DNA of 19,671 nucleotides. Source: Bacteroidales bacterium UBA5326. Its GTDB lineage: Bacteria > Bacteroidota > Bacteroidia > Bacteroidales > UBA932. Under the pieces are notes generated by a model that was not told the DNA's origin, ran no database searches, and was given only the letters and a program-made list of their open reading frames with translations. The first letter of the stretch is position 1, and every line of letters begins with the position of its first letter. The stretch lies in NCBI GenBank assembly GCA_002408205.1, contig DHQY01000005.1, positions 11,141 through 30,811 of the forward strand, given 5' to 3'. Below are positions 1-7,429 of the stretch, one piece after another. The translations under genes and the position numbers were made by a program.

Positions 1-803
1 ATGGCGGCGGCAATTTTGGCTCTGTCGGCATTGGATTTGGCGTTATACAAATCGAGGGTAAGCTGTCCTACCTGGGCCGCCGCTATACCGTCACCCAGCG
101 GAGTAGCTGTAGATATCACATCGGTCATAAGTTCGGCCCCGGCTTTCACGCCTTCGGCTCCTTCAAGGACCACTATCCGCTGAAGGGTAAGGCCCTTCTC
201 CACGGAGGTCAACGCAAATTCCTCGTTATCCTGCTGGAAGTCGTTGAACATCTGGGGAGCCTGGGTATCAAAATCGCCGTTCTCCACTTTTTTCCAGAAA
301 TCGCTTTCACTGGAGGTTTTTCCTTTCCATTCGGAACGGAGTTTATTATAGAGTTCGGTGCGGTCAGGGGAACTCAGGTTGGAGGCTACGGTAAGCATCC
401 GCTCCCGGCTTCTTTTGCCACTTCCGGTCATCCAGGAAAGAAAGGCTTTCCCCGAAGAAATAAGTCCTTTCGTATTAACGGTAGTTAGGATTCCCGATCC
501 TTCGAGTGTTTTGAATGCTTTTTCGTAATCCTCTATGTACGGTACCATATCTGCGACGGATTTAAAGAAATCTTCGTATTCATCGGCCGATATCGTTCCT
601 TGTAGAATGTCTTTAGTGAAACCGTCGGATGTATATTTCAGGTATTTAAGTACGATCAATTGTTTTCGTACGGCATAATCGGCAAACACGGCCACGTCGC
701 TCCGGAACTCCTCGGTTCCCTCGTAGTCTCCTCCAAGACCTTTGCAGCCCGGAATGGATACGGCTGCCAAACCTAACAAAAATAAAAATACACACTTCTT
801 CAT
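1..803 (-). CDS. Unrecognised lipoprotein, 5' part only (3' end outside window)
   Basis: The frame is open from the ATG at 803 to the window edge, giving 267 residues without a stop; the C-terminus is missing. The N-terminus is a lipoprotein signal peptide: Lys2-Lys3, a hydrophobic stretch, then a lipobox ending SIPGC with Cys20 as the lipidated residue, so an envelope location is likely. The mature part is mostly polar and looks helical, with many Lys, Glu and Asp, and it becomes Ala/Gly-rich near the cut end (KAGAELMTDVISTATPLGDG). I recognise no family and assign no function. The gene has its own candidate -7 box at 826-833 and a palindromic leader, so it is probably transcribed separately from the gene ending at 880. 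The lipoprotein nature is secure; the function is unknown. Confidence 0.75.
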   Translation of the reverse strand, partial: MKKCVFLFLLGLAAVSIPGCKGLGGDYEGTEEFRSDVAVFADYAVRKQLIVLKYLKYTSDGFTKDILQGTISADEYEDFFKSVADMVPYIEDYEKAFKTLEGSGILTTVNTKGLISSGKAFLSWMTGSGKRSRERMLTVASNLSSPDRTELYNKLRSEWKGKTSSESDFWKKVENGDFDTQAPQMFNDFQQDNEEFALTSVEKGLTLQRIVVLEGAEGVKAGAELMTDVISTATPLGDGIAAAQVGQLTLDLYNAKSNADRAKIAAA

Positions 804-804
804 A

Positions 805-831
805 GCTTGTCTATTATAATATAGACAAAGC
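805..831. repeat. Palindrome in the leader of the first lipoprotein gene
   Basis: TTGTCTAT (807-814) and ATAGACAA (821-828) are perfect 8-bp inverted arms around a 6-nt TATAAT spacer. With one extra A in the right arm the pairing extends to GC at 805-806 and 830-831. It starts 2 nt before the ATG at 803 and overlaps the candidate -7 box, so it could be an operator or a 5'-UTR hairpin. No U-tract follows on either strand, which argues against a terminator. Confidence 0.6.
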
Positions 832-833
832 TA
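826..833 (-). promoter_or_regulatory. Candidate -7 box (TAGCTTTG) for the first lipoprotein gene
   Basis: Read on the minus strand this is TAGCTTTG, a full match to the Bacteroidetes TAnnTTTG -7 consensus, 22 nt upstream of the ATG at 803. I see no TTTG at the usual -33 spacing, so this is a candidate only. Confidence 0.5.
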
Positions 834-879
834 CGAAATGGCAAAAACCGGGACTCGCAAAAGGTAAAAATACAGACTC

Positions 880-1512
880 TCAAACCGTAAAACTGTCCTG
901 AATAAGCTTTACCGCAGCCCGTGCACAGTTATCAATGCCCAATAATCCGGCATCGAGGGAAAAATGATATGAAGAGGCATTCCCCCATTCTTTGTTTGTA
1001 AAATAATTGTAGTAGGCAGCCCGCTTTTTCTCCTCTTTGGCAATGAAAGCGGCAGCCTGGGGTTTTGTAATGCCCATTCTTTCGGATACATTGGCAATAC
1101 GGGTTTCCAGTGGAGCGTGAATAAAAAGACTTCGCATACAGGGATTATCGCGCAAAATATAATCTGTACATCGGCCAATGATAAGGCATGACTGTTCATT
1201 GGCGATCTTTTTTATGACCTTTGACTGTATCTGAAAAATACAATCGCGGGATAAAGTCGCATTCATTGGATCGAAAAAGGCACCCCCGTAAAAATCATGG
1301 GCCGTAAGGATCTTTGAAAAACCTTTCACCACTTGCTCGTCTGCATTTTCAAAAACCTCCTGGCACAATCCGCTTTCTTTGGCAGCGTAATACAGGAGCT
1401 CCTTGTCGTAGAAAAAAAGACCCATTGCCGAGGCAATCATTTTACCTACAAAGTAGCCGCCGCTTCCCAACTGGCGGCCTAAAGAAATAATTACGTGGTT
1501 TGTTGTGCTCAT
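880..1512 (-). CDS. Cytidylate-kinase-like family protein
   Basis: The 210-residue protein fits the cytidylate-kinase-like P-loop family. Near the N-terminus it has IISLGRQLGSGGYFVGKMIA (about 8-27), the variant nucleotide-binding loop of that family, followed by an FYDKELL segment. The middle carries IIGRCTDYILRD, and the C-terminal part has KKRAAYYNYFTNKEWG and SLDAGLLGID. Members are predicted cytosolic nucleotide kinases, but the substrate is generally not established. I chose the ATG at 1512: the longer open frame to 1878 lies inside the MATE gene and shows no family sequence. The start overlaps the MATE stop as ATGA, implying translational coupling, and this is the last gene of the minus-strand run. 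It is not the canonical Cmk, so I give no symbol. Confidence 0.85.
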   Translation of the reverse strand: MSTTNHVIISLGRQLGSGGYFVGKMIASAMGLFFYDKELLYYAAKESGLCQEVFENADEQVVKGFSKILTAHDFYGGAFFDPMNATLSRDCIFQIQSKVIKKIANEQSCLIIGRCTDYILRDNPCMRSLFIHAPLETRIANVSERMGITKPQAAAFIAKEEKKRAAYYNYFTNKEWGNASSYHFSLDAGLLGIDNCARAAVKLIQDSFTV

Positions 1513-2885
1513 ACTGTTTTTTTTAAATCTTTTATTTGCTTTGTTATCACTATTCCGGCAACAATAAAGGAAACCGTATCGGCAACAGGCAGACTGGCCC
1601 AGATGCCTGTTACTCCAAAGAATCGCGGGAGAATAAGCAGCGCAGGAATTAAAAAGATCACCTGTCTGGTGAGAGAGAGAAAGATAGCTTTTCCGGGTTT
1701 CCGGATGGCCTGGAAGAAATTGGATGTCACCATAGGCAGACTCACAATGGGAAAAACGGCCAGATCTATTCGTAGTCCCTCTACGGTGAGACGAATAAGT
1801 TCGGGATCGTCCGTGAAGATGCTTGCGGCTGCCTGCGGGAAAAACTGGGCTACTACAAATGCCAGTGTGGTAACGCATGTGGCACAGAGAAGCGTGAGTT
1901 TAAAAAGACTGATTACGCGTGTGTATTGTTTTGCGCCGTAATTATACCCAACCAGCGGTTGCATGCCCTGGTTGAATCCTATAATGATCATTACAAAAAA
2001 GAAAGTGAGCCGGTTGGCAATACCATAGGCGCCTACCGCATAGTCTCCTCCAAAATGAAAGAAAGATCTGTTAATGATTATAATAATGAAACTGTTGCAG
2101 ACGTTCAATAAAAAAGGGGCAAGGCCCACAGTGAATATTTTACGGGGCATTCCTTTCCTTATTCGGAAAATATGCTTTTGAAAATGCAGCAACGAATTCT
2201 TGTTGGAGTAATGGATGATCAGAATGAACAGGGCAACGGCCTGTGAAATAACAGTGGCAATGGCAGCTCCCCTAATGCCCCAATTGAAACCAAAGATGAA
2301 AAGAGGGTCAAGTATGCAGTTGGTGGCAACGGCCAGCAATGTGGCGGTCATGGCTTTTTTGGGATATCCGCTGGCCCTGAGGTTGTCGTTCAGCCCATAA
2401 TAAATATGCGTGATAATATTTCCGGCCAGGATCACCTGCATATATTCCCGTGCATAAGGCAACGTTTGTTCGCTGGCACCAAAGAATACAAGAATTGGAT
2501 CAAGAAAAATGAGGCTTAATATAGTGTATATTGTACCGATAATGCTGTTTAACATAACCGTGTTACCCAAAGCAATTTCTGCGGTTTGCAGGTCTTTCTG
2601 TCCCAACCTTACCGAGATGAGGGTAGAGGCTCCCACGCCAACCAGAGAACCAAAAGCAGCGGCCAGATTCATAAGAGGCAGGGTCAGTGAAAGCCCCGAT
2701 ATGGCCATGGCGTTGACTCCGCGGCCAATGAACATTACATCTACCATATTGTAGATACTGGCCGCTGTCATGGAGATGATGGCCGGGAGTGAATAACGGA
2801 ACAGCAATGTGGTAATGCGTTCTTTATCCAGCGTTAATATGTTTTGATTATCAGGCACGCCAATAAATTTTACGGCGGGATGCAC
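1509..2885 (-). CDS. MATE family multidrug/toxin efflux transporter
   Basis: A 458-residue integral membrane protein with about twelve hydrophobic segments and the hallmarks of a MATE (NorM/DinF-like) cation-coupled exporter: an early LLFRYSLPAIISM segment, then YNMVDVMFIGRGVNAMAISGLSLTLPL in transmembrane segments 1-2, and the matching second-half signature GFNQGMQPLVGYNYGAK. Such proteins export organic cations or small metabolites across the inner membrane; the substrate cannot be read from sequence. The ATG at 2885 overlaps the upstream DUF5009 gene by 35 nt. A GTG at 2858 would give only an 8-nt overlap and would remove nine residues that carry no family sequence, so the true start is open. 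The stop overlaps the ATG of the kinase-like gene. Confidence 0.92.
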   Translation of the reverse strand: MHPAVKFIGVPDNQNILTLDKERITTLLFRYSLPAIISMTAASIYNMVDVMFIGRGVNAMAISGLSLTLPLMNLAAAFGSLVGVGASTLISVRLGQKDLQTAEIALGNTVMLNSIIGTIYTILSLIFLDPILVFFGASEQTLPYAREYMQVILAGNIITHIYYGLNDNLRASGYPKKAMTATLLAVATNCILDPLFIFGFNWGIRGAAIATVISQAVALFILIIHYSNKNSLLHFQKHIFRIRKGMPRKIFTVGLAPFLLNVCNSFIIIIINRSFFHFGGDYAVGAYGIANRLTFFFVMIIIGFNQGMQPLVGYNYGAKQYTRVISLFKLTLLCATCVTTLAFVVAQFFPQAAASIFTDDPELIRLTVEGLRIDLAVFPIVSLPMVTSNFFQAIRKPGKAIFLSLTRQVIFLIPALLILPRFFGVTGIWASLPVADTVSFIVAGIVITKQIKDLKKTV

Positions 2886-4203
2886 GGGACACCAGCCACA
2901 TGGTAAACATTACAATAATAAAAGAGGTGAATACTCCGGCCCATGGAAATTCCAATGGACGGGCCCACCTGTAGAGCAGGTTCATACAGGTTATGCTCAT
3001 GAGCGGAACCACCAACATGTCAAAAGTCACGTAACTCATCAGGGGATTCTCTCCTGCTCCGGAGAAAATACGCCCGACAAATGAGCCCGGAATAAGCTGT
3101 CTTATATATTCTGTCCATAACAAGAGCAGAATGGAGATACCGGCCGTGACAAAGCAATAAGAAAAGGAGCAGGGGACTTTTGTTATACCCGGCTCCAGGT
3201 TTTCTACCGCAAGGCCTACAATAATAAGCAAAGCCGACAGGAAAACCGGTGGAGCACAGATCCGGGCCGTTTTATAGGTTAGCAGAGAAATGGTTCCCAA
3301 AACGGTCGTTACCGCAAACAGGGTATATTGCCATCGCAAATAACTTCCGGCGAGAACAAGAACAACTAACAGGAGCAGGCTCCAGAACAATACATGCACG
3401 GAGATTTTCCTGCCGAAGACCGGTGTGCTTCCCTTTGAGATCATGTTATAAAAGAAATCACCAACCCAGGTCGCGGGAATCAGGATCATAAGAAAGTTTA
3501 TTTCTTCCATATTAAAGAGCCAGGAAAGCGATTTGTTATCATACAGGGCTCCGTCAAATCCTGTCAGGCGGGTGAACAGACTCAGCCCGATGACAAGAAG
3601 AAAAGCAACGCCCCTGCGCCAGGCAGAGTTCCTTGTTACATACCATATGAGCGCACCAAAGAGGTATAGGAAAGAAAGAAGCAAAATGATGATATTCCTT
3701 CTGAAAAGCGATAAAGGCGTTCCAAAACAGAAATAAAAAACGGCAATGAGGGCAAAAGCTGCTATCCATCCGGCAACCCGGACCTTCGCCGGGGCCTTTT
3801 TTACATATATCATCCACAGGCAGACAAATCCCCCCAGAATAAGGTATTGTGGCCAATACCCGTCAAAATTGGGAGAGAGCAGAACACACAGGTAGGAAAA
3901 AGCCAGCAGCATGAGGAACCTTTCGCCTATCCCTTTCAGATCACTGATTGTATCCTTGCCTTTGGCAACCCATCTGGTTCTGAAAGTAAACGGAATGGCG
4001 GCTCCCATACAAAAAATAAAAACAGGAAAAACCAAATCTACCCAACCAATTCCGTAACGGGTTATGTCAAGCGTATGTGAAGGAGGCGGATTCTGAATAT
4101 GGTACATCCATCCGGGCAAAACCCCATAAGGAATAATGGCCGAAAAAACCATCCCGAAAATGGACATGCCTCTTAGAATGTCTAAGCTCTCAAAACGCTT
4201 CAT
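2851..4203 (-). CDS. DUF5009 multi-pass membrane protein, HGSNAT/YeiB-like acyltransferase family
   Basis: The 450-residue protein has roughly eleven to twelve transmembrane segments and opens with RFESLDILRGMSIFGMVF, the start typical of DUF5009 and of heparan-alpha-glucosaminide N-acetyltransferase-like proteins. A conserved patch follows with WMYHIQNPPPSH and then GIGWVDLVFPVFIFCMGAAI. In the related human enzyme a membrane acetyltransferase passes acetyl groups across the membrane to sugars; that activity here is inference from the superfamily. The ATG at 4203 overlaps the stop of the phosphohexomutase gene by 4 nt, so sugar-phosphate metabolism and possible surface-sugar acetylation sit in one transcription unit. 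The family call is good; the activity is unproven. Confidence 0.85.
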   Translation of the reverse strand: MKRFESLDILRGMSIFGMVFSAIIPYGVLPGWMYHIQNPPPSHTLDITRYGIGWVDLVFPVFIFCMGAAIPFTFRTRWVAKGKDTISDLKGIGERFLMLLAFSYLCVLLSPNFDGYWPQYLILGGFVCLWMIYVKKAPAKVRVAGWIAAFALIAVFYFCFGTPLSLFRRNIIILLLSFLYLFGALIWYVTRNSAWRRGVAFLLVIGLSLFTRLTGFDGALYDNKSLSWLFNMEEINFLMILIPATWVGDFFYNMISKGSTPVFGRKISVHVLFWSLLLLVVLVLAGSYLRWQYTLFAVTTVLGTISLLTYKTARICAPPVFLSALLIIVGLAVENLEPGITKVPCSFSYCFVTAGISILLLLWTEYIRQLIPGSFVGRIFSGAGENPLMSYVTFDMLVVPLMSITCMNLLYRWARPLEFPWAGVFTSFIIVMFTMWLVSRASRRKIYWRA

Positions 4204-5537
4204 ACATCAATGAAAGGTTGTAGAACCCTACGCATGGCGGAGAGTTTCTCTTCCAGTAATCCTGCATCCGAAGCCTCGGCAATAAAACGCAGGTAAGGCT
4301 CTGTGTTGGATGGGCGTACATTGAACCACCATTCCGGAAATTCCACGCGATACCCGTCAAAATCATATTGAGCCGCAGGTGTCTCTGCAGAAGTGAAAAA
4401 ACCACGCAGGGCATCCATGGCTTCCTGTTTGTGTGTTATCCTGAAGTTGATCTCCCCCGAGCTTTCATATTTTTTTATGCCGGCGATAATCCGGGAAAGA
4501 GGCTGCTGCATACGCGACAGAACGTTCAAGACTAATAGGGCGGCTAAGATGCCGCTGTCGGAATAGAAAAAATCCCGGAAGTAATAGTGTCCTGCCAGTT
4601 CGCCGCCGTACAGCCCGTCAATCTCTTTTAACCGGGGTGCGGCAAAAGCACGTCCTACCCGCCAGGTGTGCATTTGGGCCCCCATCGGGGCAAGGTATTC
4701 TCCCACTGCTTTGGATGAGCGAATATCCTGCAGAACACGGGCCGGCATGCCATCCAGAAAATAATGACCCAGCAGGGCAATGATAAGATCGGGAGAGATA
4801 AACAGCCCGCTTTCGTCGGTAAACATAACCCGGTCTGCGTCTCCGTCAAAGATAACGCCTATGTCGCATTGTTTTTCTTTAACCAATGCCTGGAGTTGTT
4901 CAATGTTTTTTGGGATCAGCGGGTTGGGTGCATGGTTGGGGAAAGTGCCATCCAGTCGGGAATTAATATAAAACACATTGTTATGACCAAGCAGCCGCTC
5001 AATGAACAGGCCGGCCATACCATTTGAAACGTCAATGCCTATGCGCATATTTCCGTGATCCGGAATGTAAGTGCGCAGAAACGAAAAGTACTCTTCAGTT
5101 ATATCGTAAGGAATACTTCGGCCAGGTTTTTTATTTATTACCACTTCTTTATGCAGTACGCATTTTTCAAGTTCGTTCAGGCCATTGTCGTATCCCACCG
5201 GCATGGCGCCCCCTCGCGATACTTTCAGCCCGTTGTATTCAGCCCCGTTGTGCGAGGCCGTAATCTGGACCGAGCCGTCAAAATGATGTTTGGCTGTTGC
5301 ATAATAAACCATGGGGGTAGTGGTCAGTCCCAGGTCATATACATCTGCTCCCGCATCGCACAGGCCTTGTATAAGATATTTATGGATCTCAGGCGATGAA
5401 ACGCGACAATCACGTCCTACGGCAATTTTACTGGTCCCCAAAACAGAGGGTAGGAAGAATCCCATTTTATAGACCGATTCTTTGTTCAGGTCCACGTTGT
5501 AAACCCCCCGGATGTCATATGCGTGAAAGGCTCCCAT
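4200..5537 (-). CDS. Phosphomannomutase/phosphoglucomutase (alpha-D-phosphohexomutase)
   Basis: A 445-residue cytosolic enzyme that interconverts hexose 1- and 6-phosphates, supplying precursors for nucleotide sugars. All four domains are visible: AYDIRGVY at the N-terminus, the phosphoserine loop TASHN with Ser95, the magnesium loop DGDADR at 231-236, the sugar-binding GGELAGHYYF at 311-320, and the phosphate-binding RPSNTEPYLR at 408-417. Two things stand out: the residue after TASHN is Gly98 where Pro is usual, and the VGHxxIK-like segment reads VGRAFAA, so a His and a Lys found in many homologues are absent. The latter may be typical of the Bacteroidetes subgroup. It starts 2 nt after the def stop and ends in a 4-nt overlap with the DUF5009 gene. 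Confidence 0.93.
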   Translation of the reverse strand: MGAFHAYDIRGVYNVDLNKESVYKMGFFLPSVLGTSKIAVGRDCRVSSPEIHKYLIQGLCDAGADVYDLGLTTTPMVYYATAKHHFDGSVQITASHNGAEYNGLKVSRGGAMPVGYDNGLNELEKCVLHKEVVINKKPGRSIPYDITEEYFSFLRTYIPDHGNMRIGIDVSNGMAGLFIERLLGHNNVFYINSRLDGTFPNHAPNPLIPKNIEQLQALVKEKQCDIGVIFDGDADRVMFTDESGLFISPDLIIALLGHYFLDGMPARVLQDIRSSKAVGEYLAPMGAQMHTWRVGRAFAAPRLKEIDGLYGGELAGHYYFRDFFYSDSGILAALLVLNVLSRMQQPLSRIIAGIKKYESSGEINFRITHKQEAMDALRGFFTSAETPAAQYDFDGYRVEFPEWWFNVRPSNTEPYLRFIAEASDAGLLEEKLSAMRRVLQPFIDV

Positions 5538-5539
5538 AA

Positions 5540-6094
5540 TTACCCGACTACTTTTGTTTTATAAAATGTTTTGGATTTGCCTCTGGCAATCTCCTGAAGC
5601 TTTCCGGCCAGCATTTTCTTCCGTATGGCAGGCACCAGGTCAACGAAAAGCACACCTTCCAGATGAGAATATTCGTGTTGGACCATCCGGGCTGCAAATC
5701 CGTTGAAAGTCTCTTCGACCGGCTGGAAATCCGCGTTCAGGTAAGCCAGCTTTACTGATTTGGGGCGTTCCACATCGGCATTGAGCTTTGGAACGCTCAG
5801 ACAGCCTTCGGAGTAGATACATGTCTCCGGACTAACTTCCAGAATCCGAGGATTAATCAATAACCGTTTGAAATCTTTCAGACTGGGATCCTCGTCGGCA
5901 AGCTCTTTCCCGTCAATAACAATCAGCCTGATGGAGAGACCAACCTGAGGCGCTGCCAAACCAACACCGTCTGCGTAGTACATGGTTTCCCACATATCGT
6001 CTATCAGTTGCTTCAGCCCCGGATAGTCCTGGGTGATATCCTGTGCTTTCTCACGCAGAATGGCAGAGCCGTAAACATATATAGGTAATATCAT
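5540..6094 (-). CDS. def: Peptide deformylase
   Basis: The 184-residue enzyme removes the formyl group from the N-terminal methionine of new proteins at the ribosome. All three family motifs are present: GVGLAAPQ at 43-50, EGCLSVP with the metal-ligand Cys98, and QHEYSHLEG with His140, Glu141 and His144. Many deformylases have Asp where Ser143 stands, but the HExxH core is intact, so activity is expected. The length is normal for the family. The ATG overlaps the ruvX stop as ATGA, and the phosphohexomutase gene begins 2 nt after its stop, placing it in the minus-strand operon. Confidence 0.97.
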   Translation of the reverse strand: MILPIYVYGSAILREKAQDITQDYPGLKQLIDDMWETMYYADGVGLAAPQVGLSIRLIVIDGKELADEDPSLKDFKRLLINPRILEVSPETCIYSEGCLSVPKLNADVERPKSVKLAYLNADFQPVEETFNGFAARMVQHEYSHLEGVLFVDLVPAIRKKMLAGKLQEIARGKSKTFYKTKVVG

Positions 6095-6507
6095 AATTTA
6101 TTGTTTTGTAAGAACTCCTGTAAAATAATAACCGCACTGATCTTATCAACGGTTGCTTTATCCCTGCGGTCCTTTTTTTTCATACCTCCGTCTATCATTG
6201 CCTGAAACGCCATACGGGACGTAAACCTTTCATCAACCAATACTACCGGTATGGATGGAAAAGTCCTTTTAAGATGGGTTACAAAAGCCGTAACCCTTGG
6301 AGCATTTTGAGCCGGAGTATTGTCCAGACGTTTGGGATAGCCTAATACAAACGTCTCCACCGGGTTTCCCTGAATATAACGCTTCAGGTATTCGGTCACC
6401 TGGTCTGCAGGCACGGTATCCAAAGGTACGGCAAAAATATTCAGCGGGTCGCTAACAGCCAGTCCCACCCGCTTTTGGCCAAAGTCAATTCCCAAGATCC
6501 TTCCCAT
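6091..6507 (-). CDS. ruvX: RuvX/YqgF family putative Holliday junction resolvase / pre-16S rRNA nuclease
   Basis: The 138-residue protein has the RNase H-like fold of the YqgF family: GIDFGQKRVGLAVSD near the N-terminus, LGYPKRLDNTPAQNA in the middle, VDERFTS and a C-terminal DKISAVIILQEFL. The acidic catalytic positions (in IDFG, VDER and VDK) are all present. Members act in pre-16S rRNA maturation and were earlier predicted to resolve Holliday junctions. I chose the ATG at 6507 (protein begins MGRILG), not the ATG at 6525, because a TACCTTTG promoter box lies between them and the extra MCYLCG is not family sequence. It is the first gene of the run ruvX-def-phosphohexomutase-DUF5009-MATE-kinase-like and is divergent from the M23 gene. 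Confidence 0.93.
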   Translation of the reverse strand: MGRILGIDFGQKRVGLAVSDPLNIFAVPLDTVPADQVTEYLKRYIQGNPVETFVLGYPKRLDNTPAQNAPRVTAFVTHLKRTFPSIPVVLVDERFTSRMAFQAMIDGGMKKKDRRDKATVDKISAVIILQEFLQNNKL

Positions 6508-6511
6508 GCCG

Positions 6512-6519
6512 CAAAGGTA
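6512..6519 (-). promoter_or_regulatory. -7 box (TACCTTTG) for the ruvX operon
   Basis: On the minus strand this reads TACCTTTG and ends only 4 nt before the ruvX ATG at 6507. In Bacteroidetes promoters transcription starts a few bases after this box, which predicts a leaderless or nearly leaderless ruvX mRNA. No clear -33 TTTG is visible at the expected spacing. Confidence 0.6.
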
Positions 6520-6541
6520 ACACAAATTGGAAAATGATTCT

Positions 6542-6549
6542 TACATTTG
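6542..6549 (+). promoter_or_regulatory. -7 box (TACATTTG) for the M23-dxr-rseP-DUF4837 operon
   Basis: TACATTTG matches TAnnTTTG and ends 18 nt before the ATG at 6568, so a short leader of roughly 10-14 nt is predicted. A TTG at 6527-6529 is closer than the usual -33 spacing. Together with the box at 6512-6519 this makes the 60-nt gap a compact divergent promoter region. Confidence 0.6.
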
Positions 6550-6567
6550 TAAGTCCAATATATTATC

Positions 6568-7428
6568 ATGGCATCTACTCAACCAAAGAACAAAGGTCTC
6601 AGAGAACATTATATTTTAGGTGTATATCACAGTGATTCTCTTAAGCAGATAACCAGTATCAAAGCTTCCGGAATACAAATGCTCCTGAGTGTAATCGGCT
6701 TTGTTTTTTTACTTATCCTGGCTGTCGTTTTGCTGATAATCTACACGCCCCTGAGGGAATTTATACCCGGCTATCCGAATGCCAAGACCAGGGAAATAAT
6801 GATAAACAATGCGCTGCGGGCAGACTCCCTGGAAGGTGTGATCCACCTTTGGGAGGTGCATCTTGTTAATCTGCAGCGTGTATTGGCAGACAAGGAGCCT
6901 TTGACACCCGAAGAAATGTTACCCCGGGGGAATACGGCCCAGATCCCGGAAGTTATTGCTGGAGGACGCTCAAAAGAAGATTCTCTTTTACGGGAAGAAG
7001 CCGAGACCATTGAAAAACAATACGAATTGAATGTCAGGGGAAGTAACCTCCAGATAGAAGGTCTTCATTTCTTTCCCCCCGTCAAAGGGCTGATTGTTGC
7101 AGACTTCAGCCCGGCAGAAAACCATTATGCAGTAGACGTGGTCGCTCCCGAGAACTCAGTTATTTCTGCTGTGCTGGACGGGACGGTAAATTTTGCTTCC
7201 TGGACCGAGGAATACGGTTATGTGATCCAGATTCAGCACGAAAACAACTTGCTTTCCATCTATAAACATTGTTCTCAATTATTTAAGAAAGTAGGGGACC
7301 AGGTGACTGCCGGTTCGGCCGTTGCGGTAATTGGCGGCACCGGCACCATTTCCACCGGTCAGCACCTGCATTTTGAACTTTGGCATAAAGGCATCCCGCT
7401 TAATCCCGTAGATTATATCAATTTTTAG
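6568..7428 (+). CDS. Membrane-anchored M23 family zinc metallopeptidase
   Basis: The 286-residue protein has a short cytosolic N-terminus, one transmembrane helix (about 38-59) and a linker with acidic and basic stretches, then a C-terminal LytM/M23 domain from about 165. The zinc ligands are visible as HYAVD (His186 and Asp190) and HLH (His266, His268), so it is not a degenerate EnvC/NlpD-type domain. M23 enzymes cleave peptide cross-links of peptidoglycan; the topology places this domain in the periplasm. It is the first gene of a four-gene operon; dxr starts 1 nt after its stop. The specific bond cut and the biological role (growth, division or shape) cannot be read from sequence. Confidence 0.92.
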   Translation: MASTQPKNKGLREHYILGVYHSDSLKQITSIKASGIQMLLSVIGFVFLLILAVVLLIIYTPLREFIPGYPNAKTREIMINNALRADSLEGVIHLWEVHLVNLQRVLADKEPLTPEEMLPRGNTAQIPEVIAGGRSKEDSLLREEAETIEKQYELNVRGSNLQIEGLHFFPPVKGLIVADFSPAENHYAVDVVAPENSVISAVLDGTVNFASWTEEYGYVIQIQHENNLLSIYKHCSQLFKKVGDQVTAGSAVAVIGGTGTISTGQHLHFELWHKGIPLNPVDYINF

Positions 7429-7429
7429 A

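Noticed and set aside
805..831. Palindrome as terminator of the ruvX to kinase-like operon
   Set aside because: The stem is A/T-rich and no U-tract follows on the minus strand; its position against the next start codon fits a leader element better.
1513..1878. 122-residue N-terminal extension of the cytidylate-kinase-like frame
   Set aside because: The extension overlaps the MATE gene on the same strand in another frame, shows no family sequence, and the ATG at 1512 gives a complete family-length protein with an ATGA junction.
6508..6525. Upstream ATG for ruvX adding MCYLCG
   Set aside because: The added codons contain the TACCTTTG promoter box and are not family sequence; YqgF proteins begin close to the GIDFG motif.
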